From positions 4,402,001-4,466,000 of the forward strand of contig NZ_CP135971.1 of the NCBI RefSeq assembly GCF_032463525.1: DNA of 64,000 nt. The letters are read 5' to 3'. Source of the stretch: Pseudomonas sp. DTU_2021_1001937_2_SI_NGA_ILE_001. GTDB lineage: Bacteria; Pseudomonadota; Gammaproteobacteria; Pseudomonadales; Pseudomonadaceae. Positions 1 through 9,157 of this stretch are shown piece by piece (the stretch's first letter is position 1; the number at the start of each line of letters is the position of its first letter). The notes under the pieces were generated by a model that saw nothing but the letters and a program-made list of their open reading frames with translations, was not told where the DNA came from and ran no database searches. Position numbers and translations under genes: made by a program.

Positions 1-474
1 GTTACCGGGCGCGCTGTCCAGGGCGCGCAGGGTCCAGAACTGCCCAGCAGGGATTTCGTCCAGGTGCTGCAAGGGTTCGCGGCCCAGGGTGAACAGCGGG
101 CGCTTGAAAGGCGCCAGGGCGGCGCTCAATTCGGCCCAGCCGTCCACCTCGCGCCAGTCGTCATTCGCGCCAGGTTGCCAAGCCGGGCGGCGCAGCGCCC
201 AGCAGGGGATGCCGGTCAGCGTTGCCGCCTGGGCGGCGTTGCGGCTCATTTGCGCTGCGTAAGGATGGGTAGCGTCCAGCAGCAGGCCGATGCCCTGTTC
301 GCGTATGAACGCCGCCAGCCCTTCGGCGCCGCCGTAGCCGCCGACCCGCACCTGGCAGGGCAGGTCGGTCGGCACACGGCCGACGCCGGCCAGGCTGTAG
401 AGGTGCTCAGGACCCAGGGTCCGGGCGATGGCCAGGGCGTCGGCGACGCCACCGAGCAGCAGGATGCGTTTCAT
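1..474 (-). CDS. cobK: Precorrin-6A reductase CobK, 3' part cut by window edge
   Basis: The reading frame is open from an ATG at 474-472 to base 1, giving 158 residues of a protein normally about 240-250 long. The N-terminus MKRILLLGG is the nucleotide-binding start of the family, and the downstream DATHPYAAQMS motif is characteristic of CobK/CbiJ. The enzyme reduces precorrin-6A to precorrin-6B with NADPH in the cytoplasm. It lies 10 bp downstream of cbiD and is the last visible gene of the leftward cobL-cbiD-cobK operon. The C-terminal part lies outside the window. Confidence 0.9.
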   Translation of the reverse strand, partial: MKRILLLGGVADALAIARTLGPEHLYSLAGVGRVPTDLPCQVRVGGYGGAEGLAAFIREQGIGLLLDATHPYAAQMSRNAAQAATLTGIPCWALRRPAWQPGANDDWREVDGWAELSAALAPFKRPLFTLGREPLQHLDEIPAGQFWTLRALDSAPGN

Positions 475-484
475 CTGGAGATTC

Positions 485-1573
485 TCATGTGGCGTGGCCG
501 ACGATGCCGCCCTGACGGTCGATGGCGAAGACTTCCACCTCGACGCTGGCGGGCACTACGCTGCGGGCGAAGGCCAGGGCGTGGCGGCACACCACATCGC
601 CAAGCGGCACGGCCGCCGCATGGCTCAGGGCCAGAGCCTGCTGGCTGGTATTGGCGGCGATGATCTGCTGTTGCAGGTCGTCACTGGCGCCGACCTCGGC
701 GGCCCAGCGCGCCAGCTGCGGCAGATCGATGCTCGAATGCCGGCTGTGCAGGTCCATATGTCCGGCGGCCAGTTTGCTGATTTTGCCAAAGCCGCCGCAC
801 AGGCTCAGCTTCTGCACAGGCACCTTGCGCAGATGCTTGAGTACCGCACCGGCGAAGTCGCCCATTTCGATCAGCGCGATGTCGGGAATGCCGTAAACCC
901 TGCGCATGGTGTCTTCGCTGGCGTTGCCGGTACAGGCCGCGATATGCAGGTAGCCATTGGTAGCGGCAACATCGATGCCTTGGTGAATGGAGGCGATGTA
1001 GGCCGCGCAGGAAAAGGGCCGGACGATGCCGCTGGTGCCCAGAATCGACAGGCCGCCGAGAATGCCCAGGCGCGGATTCATGGTCTTCAGCGCCAGCGCC
1101 TCACCGCCCTGCACGCCAATGGTCACTTCGAAACCGCCGGCGTGGCCGGTTTCGGCGGCCAGTTGCTGCAGGTGTTCGGTCATCATGCGGCGTGGCACCG
1201 GGTTGATCGCCGGCTCGCCCACGCCCAGCACCAGGCCGGGGCGGGTCACCGTGCCCACGCCAGGGCCGGCGACAAAGCGCACGCCCGGCTCGCCGGTCAG
1301 CCGCACCTGGGCGAACACCAGCGCGCCGTGGGTCACGTCCGGGTCGTCACCGCCATCCTTGAGGGTGCCGGCTTCGGCGCCGCCCTCCAGCAACCGGCAG
1401 AACTCCAGGCGCATCTGCACCTGCTTGCCCTTGGGCAGGGTGATCTGCACCGCATCGCACGCCGGCCCGCCGAGCAGCAGGCGTGCCGCCGCCAGGCTGG
1501 TGGCCGTGGCGCAGCTGCCGGTGGTCAGGCCGGTGCGCAGCGGGGCGGGTTGCTCGGCGGTTTCTTCGCGCAT
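485..1573 (-). CDS. cbiD: Cobalt-precorrin-5B C1-methyltransferase CbiD
   Basis: This 362-residue protein has the CbiD signature [12 protein letters not shown] near residue 13, with glycine-rich segments downstream, and is full length for the family. CbiD methylates C1 of the corrin ring and expels the C20-derived fragment. It is classically the anaerobic-route counterpart of CobF. The start overlaps the cobL stop by one base (TGATG), so translation is probably coupled. Finding CbiD beside the oxygen-dependent CobG makes the pathway a mosaic. As I recall, this is usual in Pseudomonas lineages that lack cobF. Confidence 0.93.
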   Translation of the reverse strand: MREETAEQPAPLRTGLTTGSCATATSLAAARLLLGGPACDAVQITLPKGKQVQMRLEFCRLLEGGAEAGTLKDGGDDPDVTHGALVFAQVRLTGEPGVRFVAGPGVGTVTRPGLVLGVGEPAINPVPRRMMTEHLQQLAAETGHAGGFEVTIGVQGGEALALKTMNPRLGILGGLSILGTSGIVRPFSCAAYIASIHQGIDVAATNGYLHIAACTGNASEDTMRRVYGIPDIALIEMGDFAGAVLKHLRKVPVQKLSLCGGFGKISKLAAGHMDLHSRHSSIDLPQLARWAAEVGASDDLQQQIIAANTSQQALALSHAAAVPLGDVVCRHALAFARSVVPASVEVEVFAIDRQGGIVGHAT

Positions 1574-2775
1574 CAGGGTTTGACCGCCTCCAGCAGGGTG
1601 ATGGGCAGGGCCTGGCGCCAGGTGTCGAACTCCCCCAGCGGCCGTGCATGCGCCACGTGCAGACGGGTCAGTTCGCCGCCGTGGCGCTCGCGCCAGTTCA
1701 GCAGGGCCATTTCGCTTTGCAGGGTCACGGCGTTGGCGACCAGGCGCCCACCGGTACGCAACTGCTCCCAGCAGGTTTCCAGTACGCCAGGGCGGGTCAC
1801 GCCGCCACCGATGAAAATCGCATCCGGGCGCTCCAGGCCGGCCAGGGCCTCGGGGGCCGCGCCGCGTACCAGTTGCAGGCCCGGTACGCCGAGGCGGTCG
1901 CGATTGCCTTCGATCAGCGCCTGGCGGCCTTCATCGGCCTCGATGGCGATGGCCCGGCAGCTGGGATGCGCGCGCATCCATTCGATGCCGATGGAACCGC
2001 AGCCAGCGCCGACGTCCCAGAGCAGTTCGCCGGGCAGCGGCGCCAGGCGGGCCAGGGTCACTGCGCGTACGTCGCGCTTGGTGAGCTGGCCGTCATGCTC
2101 GAAGGCCTGGTCCGGCAGGCCGGCCAATGGGCTCAGGCGCAGGGTGTCGGGGGCGATGCGGCAGTCGATGGCCACCAGATTCAGCGCGGCGATGTCCGGG
2201 TTCTGCCAGTCGCCAGCCAGGCCTTCGACGCGGCGTTCCGCCGGGCCGCCCAGGTGTTCCAGCACGGTCATCCGGCTCGGCCCGAAGCCGCGCTCGCGCA
2301 GCAACGCGGCCAGGGCAGCCGGGCTGCTGCCGTCGTTGCTCAGCACCAGCAGGCGCAGGCCGTGGTGCAGGTGCGCGTTGACCGCCGCCAGCGGGCGAGC
2401 CACCACCGACAGGGTGACCACATCCTGCAGGGCCCAGCCCATGCGTGCCGCCGCCAGGGAATAGGAGGAGGGCGCTGGCAGCACGAGCATCTCGCTGTGC
2501 TCCACCAGCCGCGACAGGCTTACGCCGACGCCGTAGAGCATCGGGTCGCCGCTGGCCAGCACGCACACCGGCTGGCCACGGCGTTCCAGGACCGCATTGA
2601 GCGAAAAGGGACTGGGCCAGGGATGGCGCTGCGCGGCGATGCACGGCGGCAGCAGGGCGAGCTGGCGGGTGCTGCCGAACACTTCGGCGGCATTGAGCAG
2701 GGCATGCCGGGCATTGCGGCCCAGGCCCTTGTAGCCGTCTTCTCCGATGCCCACGACGGTCAGCCACGCAGCCAT
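1573..2775 (-). CDS. cobL: Precorrin-6Y C5,15-methyltransferase (decarboxylating) CobL
   Basis: The 400-residue protein is a fusion of a CbiE-type methyltransferase (about residues 1-200; [13 protein letters not shown] at 7-19 and [10 protein letters not shown] at 73-82) and a CbiT-type Rossmann methyltransferase ([15 protein letters not shown] around residue 250). It methylates C5 and C15 of precorrin-6B and decarboxylates the C12 acetate to give precorrin-8X. It is the first gene of the leftward cob operon and diverges from cobG across 126 bp. No B12-riboswitch-like sequence was recognised upstream. Confidence 0.94.
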   Translation of the reverse strand: MAAWLTVVGIGEDGYKGLGRNARHALLNAAEVFGSTRQLALLPPCIAAQRHPWPSPFSLNAVLERRGQPVCVLASGDPMLYGVGVSLSRLVEHSEMLVLPAPSSYSLAAARMGWALQDVVTLSVVARPLAAVNAHLHHGLRLLVLSNDGSSPAALAALLRERGFGPSRMTVLEHLGGPAERRVEGLAGDWQNPDIAALNLVAIDCRIAPDTLRLSPLAGLPDQAFEHDGQLTKRDVRAVTLARLAPLPGELLWDVGAGCGSIGIEWMRAHPSCRAIAIEADEGRQALIEGNRDRLGVPGLQLVRGAAPEALAGLERPDAIFIGGGVTRPGVLETCWEQLRTGGRLVANAVTLQSEMALLNWRERHGGELTRLHVAHARPLGEFDTWRQALPITLLEAVKP

Positions 2776-2834
2776 TTACATTCCTCGATCCGAACATCCG
2801 ACAGAGCGTTTTTCATGCCTGCCGCCAAAGCAGG

Positions 2835-2840
2835 CATAAT
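2835..2840 (+). promoter_or_regulatory. Possible -10 element of cobG
   Basis: CATAAT lies 62 bases before the chosen cobG TTG start, just after a short inverted repeat (GCCTGC / GCAGGC, 2818-2836). No convincing -35 is visible. A transcript starting here would exclude the upstream in-frame ATG at 2815, which supports the TTG at 2902. Confidence 0.25.
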
Positions 2841-2901
2841 ACCGCGCCCGACGGGAACAATGCTCCCGCGCTGTCTTCAGTCTGTCCGCATCGGTGATCC
2901 C

Positions 2902-4236
2902 TTGAACGAGCCGCAGTCCGCTCGCCCATCCTTCGCTACGCCCCGTCCCTCGGCCTGTCCGGGGTTGTTGCGTATCGTCGCGGCGCGCGATGGCGGAATC
3001 TGCCGGGTCAAGCTGGCCGGTGGGGTACTGAGCGCCGAGCAGGCCCTGGCGGTGGCCGCAGCGGCCGAGACGCATGCCGGCGGAGTGATCGAACTCACCA
3101 ACCGCAGCAACCTGCAGATTCGCGGCATCCATGGCGATCATCAGGCGCTGGTCGCCGACCTGCTGGGCGCCGGCCTGGGCCCTGGCAATCCGGCCAGCGA
3201 CGATGTGCGCAACCTGATGCTCAGCCCCAGCGCGGGGCTGGACCGCGACATGCTGCTCGACACCCGGCCGCTGGCGGCGCAGATCCTCACTTCGCTGGAG
3301 CAGCGCCCGCGGCTGCATCAGCTTTCGCCGAAGTTCGCCGTGTGCCTGGATGGCGGCGAAGGCCTGGCGATGCGTGAACACCCTCATGACCTGTGGTTGT
3401 CGGCCCTGCAGCGCGACGGGCAAACCTGGCTGGCGTTCGGCCTGGCCGGTTGCCCGGCCTTCGATGCGCCGCTGGCGGCGGTGCCGGTCGAGCAGGGCCA
3501 TGCACTGGTGCTGGCGGTGCTGGAGCTGTTCCTCGACCTGGCCAGCCCCGAGCAGGCGCGTATGCGCCAGTTGTTGAGCGACCTGCCGGCGGCGGCTTTC
3601 CTGGCGCAGTTGCGGGCTCGCATTCCGGTGCCGCTGGAGGCAGTCGAAGGCTGGCAGAAGCCTGCGACGAACCAGGATTACCGCCACCTGGGGCTTTATC
3701 CACAGGCGCAGGCCGGGTGCGTGGCGGTGGGCGCCGCCGCGCCGCTCGGGCGGCTGACCAGCACCACCTTGCGCCAGGTGGCGCGATTGGCGGTGCAGTA
3801 CGGCGACGGCCAGCTGCACCTGACGCCCTGGCAGAGCCTGCTGTTGCCCAACGTGCCTGCCGAACGTGGCCAGGCGCTGCTGGAGGCGCTGCAGGCGCTG
3901 GGCCTGCTGGTTTCACCTGACCAGGCGCTGGCGCGTCTGACCGCCTGCAGCGGCGCCCAGGGTTGCGCCAAGGGGCTGGCCGACACCAAGGCCGATGCCG
4001 TGCGCCTGGCCGAGCGGCTGCCCGGTGGTGTCAGCGCCCACCTCACCGGCTGCAAGCGCTCCTGCGCGGCTGCCCATGTGGCGCCGTTCACCCTGCTGGC
4101 GGTGGCGCCCGGCCGTTACGATCTTTACCAGCGTGATGCGCAGCACCCGGGCTTCGGTGTGCTGCGCGCTCGCGACCTCACTATTGACGCCGTCGGCGCA
4201 CACCTGGCCGTCGACTCACGGAGCCACACTGCATGA
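2902..4236 (+). CDS. cobG: Precorrin-3B synthase CobG
   Basis: This 444-residue protein belongs to the sirohaem sulfite/nitrite reductase superfamily. CobG is an iron-sulfur mono-oxygenase that hydroxylates C20 of precorrin-3A and forms the gamma-lactone in the aerobic route. The [4Fe-4S] ligands are visible as CSGAQGC (Cx5C) and GCKRSC (Cx3C) in the last quarter. The frame is open far upstream. I chose the TTG at 2902 because homologues begin just before the RPSACPGLLRIV motif and GGTGA precedes it; ATG 2815 would add 29 residues. It overlaps cobH by ATGA. Confidence 0.88.
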   Translation: MNEPQSARPSFATPRPSACPGLLRIVAARDGGICRVKLAGGVLSAEQALAVAAAAETHAGGVIELTNRSNLQIRGIHGDHQALVADLLGAGLGPGNPASDDVRNLMLSPSAGLDRDMLLDTRPLAAQILTSLEQRPRLHQLSPKFAVCLDGGEGLAMREHPHDLWLSALQRDGQTWLAFGLAGCPAFDAPLAAVPVEQGHALVLAVLELFLDLASPEQARMRQLLSDLPAAAFLAQLRARIPVPLEAVEGWQKPATNQDYRHLGLYPQAQAGCVAVGAAAPLGRLTSTTLRQVARLAVQYGDGQLHLTPWQSLLLPNVPAERGQALLEALQALGLLVSPDQALARLTACSGAQGCAKGLADTKADAVRLAERLPGGVSAHLTGCKRSCAAAHVAPFTLLAVAPGRYDLYQRDAQHPGFGVLRARDLTIDAVGAHLAVDSRSHTA

Positions 4237-4859
4237 TTGATTACATCCGCGATGGTCAGGAGATTTATCGCAACTCCTTCGCGATCATCCGCGCCGAAGC
4301 GCGGCTGGAGACCATCCCCGCCGACCTGGAAAAACTCGCCGTGCGGGTGATTCATGCCTGCGGCATGGTCGATGTGGTCGACGACCTGCGTTTCTCCCCG
4401 GGCGCCGGCACCGCCGGGCGCCAGGCCCTGGCGGCGGGCGCACCGATTCTCTGCGATGCGCGAATGGTCTCCGAGGGCATCACCCGTGCTCGCCTGCCGG
4501 CCAGCAACCCGATCATCTGCACCCTGCACGACGAAGGCGTGCCGGAGCTGGCCAAGAGCCTGGGTAACACCCGCTCGGCGGTCGCCCTGGAACACTGGCG
4601 CGAGCACCTGGAAGGCAGCGTGGTGGTGATCGGCAATGCGCCGACCGCGCTGTTCTACCTGCTGGAGATGCTCGATGCCGGCGCCCCCAAGCCGGCGCTG
4701 ATCATCGGCTTCCCGGTGGGCTTCGTCGGCGCCGCCGAGTCCAAGGACATGCTCGCCGCCGACAGCCGTGGCGTGCCCTATGTGATCGTCCAGGGCCGGC
4801 GTGGCGGCAGCGCCATGGCGGTGGCGGCGGTCAACGCCCTGGCCACGGAGGTGGAGTGA
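4233..4859 (+). CDS. cobH: Precorrin-8X methylmutase CobH
   Basis: The 208-residue protein matches CobH/CbiC in length and motifs ([19 protein letters not shown] near the N-terminus, [10 protein letters not shown] around residue 40, and NPIICTL near residue 95). It moves the C11 methyl group to C12, converting precorrin-8X to hydrogenobyrinic acid. The conserved histidine in VIHACGM is the expected catalytic base. It overlaps cobG by four bases (ATGA) and cobI by one (TGATG), so the four rightward genes form a tightly coupled operon. Confidence 0.94.
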   Translation: MIDYIRDGQEIYRNSFAIIRAEARLETIPADLEKLAVRVIHACGMVDVVDDLRFSPGAGTAGRQALAAGAPILCDARMVSEGITRARLPASNPIICTLHDEGVPELAKSLGNTRSAVALEHWREHLEGSVVVIGNAPTALFYLLEMLDAGAPKPALIIGFPVGFVGAAESKDMLAADSRGVPYVIVQGRRGGSAMAVAAVNALATEVE

Positions 4860-5590
4860 TGCAGGCACGCGGCAAACTCATCGGCCTGGGCGTCGGCCCT
4901 GGCGATCCGGAGCTGATCACCGTCAAGGCGCTGCGCCTGCTGCGCGAGTCGCCGGTGGTGGCGTATTTTGTGGCCAAGGGCAAGAAGGGCAACGCCTTCG
5001 GCATCATCGAGGGCCACTTGCAGCAGGCGCAGACCCTGCTGCCGCTGGTCTATCCGGTGACCACCGAGGTGCTGCCCGCACCGCTGTCCTACGAACAGGT
5101 GATCAGCGACTTCTACGACCAGGCCAGCCTGGAAGTGGCCGCGCACCTGGACGCCGGCCGTGACGTGGCGGTTATCTGCGAAGGCGACCCGTTCTTCTAC
5201 GGCTCCTACATGTACCTGCACGACCGCCTGGCTGAGCGCTACCCGGCCGAAGTGATTCCCGGCGTGTGCTCGATGCTCGGCGGCGCCTCGGTGCTTGGCG
5301 CGCCGCTGGTGTACCGCAACCAGAGCCTGTCGGTGCTATCTGGCGTGCTGCCCCACGAGGAACTCAGGCGCAAGCTGGCCGACGCCGACGCGGCGGTGAT
5401 CATGAAACTGGGGCGCAACTTCCATAAGGTGCGCGAGGTGCTCGGCGATCTGGGCCTCGCGGGCCGCGCGCTGTACGTTGAGCGGGCGACCATGGCCAAC
5501 CAGAAGATCGTGCCGCTGGATGACGTCGACCCGATGTCGTCGCCGTACTTCTCGCTGATCATCGTGCCGGGCGAAAGGTGGCAAGGCTGA
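4859..5590 (+). CDS. cobI: Precorrin-2 C20-methyltransferase CobI
   Basis: This 243-residue tetrapyrrole methyltransferase has the N-terminal loop [18 protein letters not shown], which is typical of CobI/CbiL, and the SAM-site motif [11 protein letters not shown] around residue 105. It adds the C20 methyl to precorrin-2, producing precorrin-3A, the substrate of CobG encoded two genes upstream. ATG 4859 overlaps the cobH stop (TGATG). An in-frame GTG at 4856 is a less likely start. Confidence 0.93.
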   Translation: MQARGKLIGLGVGPGDPELITVKALRLLRESPVVAYFVAKGKKGNAFGIIEGHLQQAQTLLPLVYPVTTEVLPAPLSYEQVISDFYDQASLEVAAHLDAGRDVAVICEGDPFFYGSYMYLHDRLAERYPAEVIPGVCSMLGGASVLGAPLVYRNQSLSVLSGVLPHEELRRKLADADAAVIMKLGRNFHKVREVLGDLGLAGRALYVERATMANQKIVPLDDVDPMSSPYFSLIIVPGERWQG

Positions 5591-7290
5591 TGGCTGACAA
5601 CGCTCCGGCCATCGTCATCCTCGGCAACGGCGGCCTGGCCACCGCCCGGCGTATCCAGCAGGTACTGCCTGCCGCCCAGGTGCTTGGCCTCGAAGGCCGC
5701 GTGCAGGGCGCCGATCATGCCTATGCGGAGTTCGGCGCCACGCTGCGCCAGCTCTACCAGAGCGGCGCACCGATCATTGCCCTGTGCGCGGCGGGCATCG
5801 TGATCCGCACCCTGGCGCCGCTGCTGCAGGAAAAAGGCAGCGAGCCGCCGGTGCTGGCCGTGGCCGAAGACGGCAGCGCGGTGGTGCCGTTGCTCGGCGG
5901 CCTGGCCGGGGTCAACGCGCTGGCCCGTGAGATTGCCAGTGCATTACAGGTGCCGCCGGCGATCACCACCAGCGGCGAGCTGCGTTTCGGCACCTGCCTG
6001 CTCAATCCGCCGGCCGGTTACGCACTGGCTGATCTGGAGCAGGGCAAGCGCTTCGTCTCCGACCTGTTGGGCGGCGAGACCGTGCGCATCGAGGGCGACG
6101 CCCCTTGGCTGGGTACGGCGCAGTTGCCGCAAGCCACCGATGCCCGGCGCACCATCCATGTCGGCCACGCGCTGCGTGAGCCGGCGGTCGATGAGCTGCT
6201 GATCCACCCGCGCAACGTGCTGGTGGCTATTGGCGAGGCGGGCGACGGGCTGGCCGACGAGGTGCGCGCTGTGCTGCGTCAGGCCGGTATCGCCCAGCCG
6301 TCCCTGGCCGGTCTGCTGGCCGCCGATGCCCAGATGGCCGATTCTCGCGTGCACCAGGCCGCCGCGCAGTTGCAGGTGCCGGTGCGCTATCTGGCGGCGT
6401 CGGATAGCGCGACGCGCCTGACCCAGACCGGCCTGGCGCTCCAGGTGCTGCCCGGTCCGCTGTCCATCGGGGTGGCCGCACGGCCGTTGAACATGACGCG
6501 CATCGGTCGCCCGCGTGGGCGGCTGGCGGTCATCGGCCTGGGGCCTGGCGCGCGCGAGCTGATGGTCCCTGCGGTGCAGGCCGAGCTGGCGCGTGCCACC
6601 GACGTCCTGGGCTACGAGACCTACGTGCGCATGGCCGGCCCGTTCCGTGACGATCAGGTGCTGCATAACACCGACAACCGCGAAGAGATGCAGCGCGCGC
6701 GGCATGCCTTCGAGCTGGCCGCTCAAGGACGTTCGGTGGTCATGGTGTCCTCGGGTGACCCGGGGGTGTTCGCCATGGCTGCCGCGGTGCTCGAAGCGCT
6801 GCATGAAGTGGTCGACGATCCGGCCCGTGAGGACTGGCGCGGCGTCGAGCTGCAGATTCTGCCCGGCGTGTCTGCCAGCCTGGCCACGGCGGCACTGGCC
6901 GGTGCGCCCCTGGGGCATGACTTCTGCGTGGTGTCGCTGTCGGACAACCTCAAGCCCTGGTCGATCATCGAGCGACGCCTTGACCTGGCGGCGCAGGCCG
7001 ATCTGGTGCTGGCCTTCTACAACCCGATCTCCCGTGCCCGGCCCTGGCAACTGGGGCAGGCGCTGGACATCGTGCGTCGGCATCGCGCAGCGGACACCCC
7101 GGTCACCCTGGGCCGCGACGTAGGCCGCCCGGCACAGGCGCTGCGGGTGGTGACCCTCGGCGAGCTGACGCCGGAAATGGTCGACATGCGCACCATGGTG
7201 CTGGTCGGCTCGTCGACCACCTGCACCTTCCCGCGGGCCGATGGCGGGCAGTGGGTGTATACCCCGCGCTGGTATGGCAGCAAGCCCTGA
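5590..7290 (+). CDS. cobJ: CbiG-CobJ fusion: precorrin-3B C17-methyltransferase with CbiG/CobE-like N-terminal half
   Basis: The protein has about 566 residues, roughly twice the length of a stand-alone CobJ. Residues 1-310 resemble CbiG: a CbiG_N-like part (ALCAAGIVIRTLAPLLQ; AVVPLLGG) and a C-terminal CbiG/CobE-like part (VAIGEAGDGLADEV). From about residue 313 the SAM methyltransferase CobJ/CbiH begins (IGLGPGARELMVPAV; SSGDPGVFAMA). CobJ contracts the ring and methylates C17, and CbiG/CobE assists lactone or acetaldehyde handling. The start overlaps cobI (TGATG); GTG 5578 is an alternative. It is the last gene of the operon. Confidence 0.9.
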   Translation: MADNAPAIVILGNGGLATARRIQQVLPAAQVLGLEGRVQGADHAYAEFGATLRQLYQSGAPIIALCAAGIVIRTLAPLLQEKGSEPPVLAVAEDGSAVVPLLGGLAGVNALAREIASALQVPPAITTSGELRFGTCLLNPPAGYALADLEQGKRFVSDLLGGETVRIEGDAPWLGTAQLPQATDARRTIHVGHALREPAVDELLIHPRNVLVAIGEAGDGLADEVRAVLRQAGIAQPSLAGLLAADAQMADSRVHQAAAQLQVPVRYLAASDSATRLTQTGLALQVLPGPLSIGVAARPLNMTRIGRPRGRLAVIGLGPGARELMVPAVQAELARATDVLGYETYVRMAGPFRDDQVLHNTDNREEMQRARHAFELAAQGRSVVMVSSGDPGVFAMAAAVLEALHEVVDDPAREDWRGVELQILPGVSASLATAALAGAPLGHDFCVVSLSDNLKPWSIIERRLDLAAQADLVLAFYNPISRARPWQLGQALDIVRRHRAADTPVTLGRDVGRPAQALRVVTLGELTPEMVDMRTMVLVGSSTTCTFPRADGGQWVYTPRWYGSKP

Positions 7291-7663
7291 CCCCTCGGCG
7301 GCCGGTCCTTCGGGGTCGGCCGCTGACGTTGTCCGCCGTAGGAAACGGTCCGTAACAAGTATTCAGAACCTGTATTGAACCCCGCGATTTCCTCTCTGAT
7401 GTGAGGCGCCATTGCCGGACGCGCGCCGATCACTGCTGTCATCCGTTTCTCTGCATTTTTGTTGCCCTTCCGGCGGCTGTGGTTCTCGCCTTTGGGCTGG
7501 GGGGTAATGGAGAAAATTCTGTATTCAGCTCGCGGTAGGAGGCAGACCGATCCTACAGCCAGCAGATCGTATTCCGCCCTTTGCTGGCGGTAGGGCCGCT
7601 CGGCGTTCCTCGCTAGCCTGCGGGTCGTCCATGAGGACTCCCACCCAAGAAGGAACGATGATC
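7291..7663. other. Intergenic region before the three-gene unknown cluster
   Basis: These 373 bases contain the cobJ hairpin (7298-7323) and a small inverted repeat GTAGGA/TCCTAC at 7535-7540 and 7551-7556. I see no convincing ORF, tRNA or REP here. It presumably holds the promoter of the gene at 7664, but no sigma-70 hexamer pair stands out. Confidence 0.5.
7298..7323 (+). terminator. Candidate cobJ transcription terminator hairpin
   Basis: GCGGCCGGTCC and GGGTCGGCCGC flank a TTCG loop, giving an 11-bp stem with one G-U pair 8 bases after the cobJ stop. There is no clear U-tract, so factor-independent termination is uncertain. Confidence 0.35.
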
Positions 7664-8467
7664 ATGAATACCCCAAGCCCTTTGAACGCCGACCCACGCC
7701 TGAACTACATCGCCAATTGCGAGCTGAGCGACTGCAGCCATTCGCTGGCCGAGCATGTTGCCGCGACGCCGATGGCCCTAGACGATGAGCAACCCGCACC
7801 GGTCGCTCAAGGGGCCGTGGTCGCCAGCAGCCTGCTGGCCTTCACCGAAGGCACCTCGACGCAGAATCGCCAGGACGTTATGGACTCCTTCCTGTTCGCC
7901 ACCCTGGTGGCCAACAAGGCCTTCAACCCGGAAACCGAGAGCCCACTGTGGTACGGCAAGTTCAACGAGGTGCTGTCGCGCCTCGGCTGGCTGTCCAGCC
8001 AGTGGCGCTACGCCCGCTACCAGGCGCAGGGGCAGCGCCTGTCCATGGACCAGGTTGGCCTGGAAATCATCGCCTCGGCCCTGGCCGCCGCCGCGTTACC
8101 CGGCCCGGCTTCCGTGGCCATGCTCAAAGTCGCCACCGATGCCGTACAGGCGCTGCGGGCCAAGGACGAGCCACTGCGTCTGTTCGAGCGCCAGAGCCGC
8201 ACTCACCAGGGTGGTCATTTCCGCATGGCGTCGTGCAGCGAGTCCGGCGATGGGCTGGTCAACGTGGTGATGGGGGCGGTCAGCTTCAAGGCCAACACCG
8301 AAGTGCGCGATGTTCTGTTCTGGGAATGGGGCAGCGCCGATGTCGAGACTTATCGCGGTGAAGACAGCCTGGTGCTGAACAGCCGCCTGTATGCCCAGCA
8401 CCGTGAGCTGGTGCAGGAGAAGCTGGCGGCCGGCTCGCGCCAGGCCATCGCCGAGTTCGATATCTGA
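7664..8467 (+). CDS. Unknown protein A of a three-paralogue cluster
   Basis: I do not recognise this 267-residue protein. It has no signal peptide or membrane helix. After a roughly 50-residue polar N-terminus, a motif at residues 56-109 (SLLAF, QDVMDSFLFATLVAN, a Trp, then LGWL) recurs in the next two genes. The C-terminal third has a VVMGAVSFKANTEVRDVLFW beta-like segment and a charged helical tail. Start: AAGGA at 7650-7654 is 9 bases from ATG 7664; in-frame ATGs at 7658 and 7631 are alternatives. It lies 27 bp before the next gene, in one apparent operon. Confidence 0.75.
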   Translation: MNTPSPLNADPRLNYIANCELSDCSHSLAEHVAATPMALDDEQPAPVAQGAVVASSLLAFTEGTSTQNRQDVMDSFLFATLVANKAFNPETESPLWYGKFNEVLSRLGWLSSQWRYARYQAQGQRLSMDQVGLEIIASALAAAALPGPASVAMLKVATDAVQALRAKDEPLRLFERQSRTHQGGHFRMASCSESGDGLVNVVMGAVSFKANTEVRDVLFWEWGSADVETYRGEDSLVLNSRLYAQHRELVQEKLAAGSRQAIAEFDI

Positions 8468-8494
8468 AGACCGGGTGCCAGACAGGAGCGGATC

Positions 8495-9157
8495 ATGAAC
8501 CAGCCATCGAGTGACGTGATCGTCAATGCCGGTTGCCTGTTGTTCTTCCATGGGCAGCCCCACGACCAGGACGTTCTGGACTCCACCCTCTACGTGCAAC
8601 TGGCCGCCTCGCGCAAGCATTCGCGCTTCGCCGAGTACCCGCAGTGGAAGGCCACCTGGTTGCAGGCCGCACTGCGCTTTGGCTGGCTGTCACAGGCCAG
8701 CGAAAGCTTCTTGCAGCCGGCACCGGAACTGACCACGGCCACGCTCTGGGACTGGGCGCGCGCGTGGCGGCCCGGGTTCGTCAGCGCTGCCTTGCTCGAA
8801 CGCAGCGAAGCAGCGCTGGCCGACTGTCAGGCCCTGCAACCGGCGTTCGAACTGTTCGCCTCCCAGGTGCTGGCACCGGAGGGCACAACCTTGGCCCTGC
8901 AGCTGGGGTTGGTGGACACCGATGACAGCCTTACGCTGCTGCAGCTGCATTTCACCAGCCGTTGCGCCCTGGCCGCCGATGAACTGCTGGGCCCTTGGTG
9001 TCGCGAGCGCATTCGCGGCAACGTGAGCCTGAGCTTTCACCGGCTGATCCTCTCTCATACGCTCTATGCGCCGTTGCGCGAGGCTTTCGCCAAGGCCTTG
9101 CGCGATCGGCGTCCAGGGTTGGTCATGCCGCTTGCGCGGCGCGCGGAAATGCCATGA
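8495..9157 (+). CDS. Unknown protein B of a three-paralogue cluster
   Basis: The 220-residue soluble protein is unrecognised. Residues 14-65 (CLLFF, DQDVLDSTLYVQLAAS, Trp51, FGWL) match the motif of the flanking proteins, which suggests an old tandem duplication. The middle is helical and Trp-rich (TLWDWARAWRPGF). The C-terminal half carries strands of the type LALQLGLVD and LLQLHFTS, and a basic tail. It overlaps the following gene by ATGA, so B and C are translationally coupled. Confidence 0.75.
   Translation: MNQPSSDVIVNAGCLLFFHGQPHDQDVLDSTLYVQLAASRKHSRFAEYPQWKATWLQAALRFGWLSQASESFLQPAPELTTATLWDWARAWRPGFVSAALLERSEAALADCQALQPAFELFASQVLAPEGTTLALQLGLVDTDDSLTLLQLHFTSRCALAADELLGPWCRERIRGNVSLSFHRLILSHTLYAPLREAFAKALRDRRPGLVMPLARRAEMP

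Noticed and set aside
428..2464. 678-codon rightward open frame over cobK, cbiD and cobL
   Set aside because: The opposite strand encodes three clear cobalamin enzymes with overlapping stops and starts.
1483..2901. Upstream extension of cobG, including ATG 2815
   Set aside because: It runs antisense to cobL; CobG family proteins start close to the RPSACPGLL motif, and a likely -10 lies after ATG 2815.
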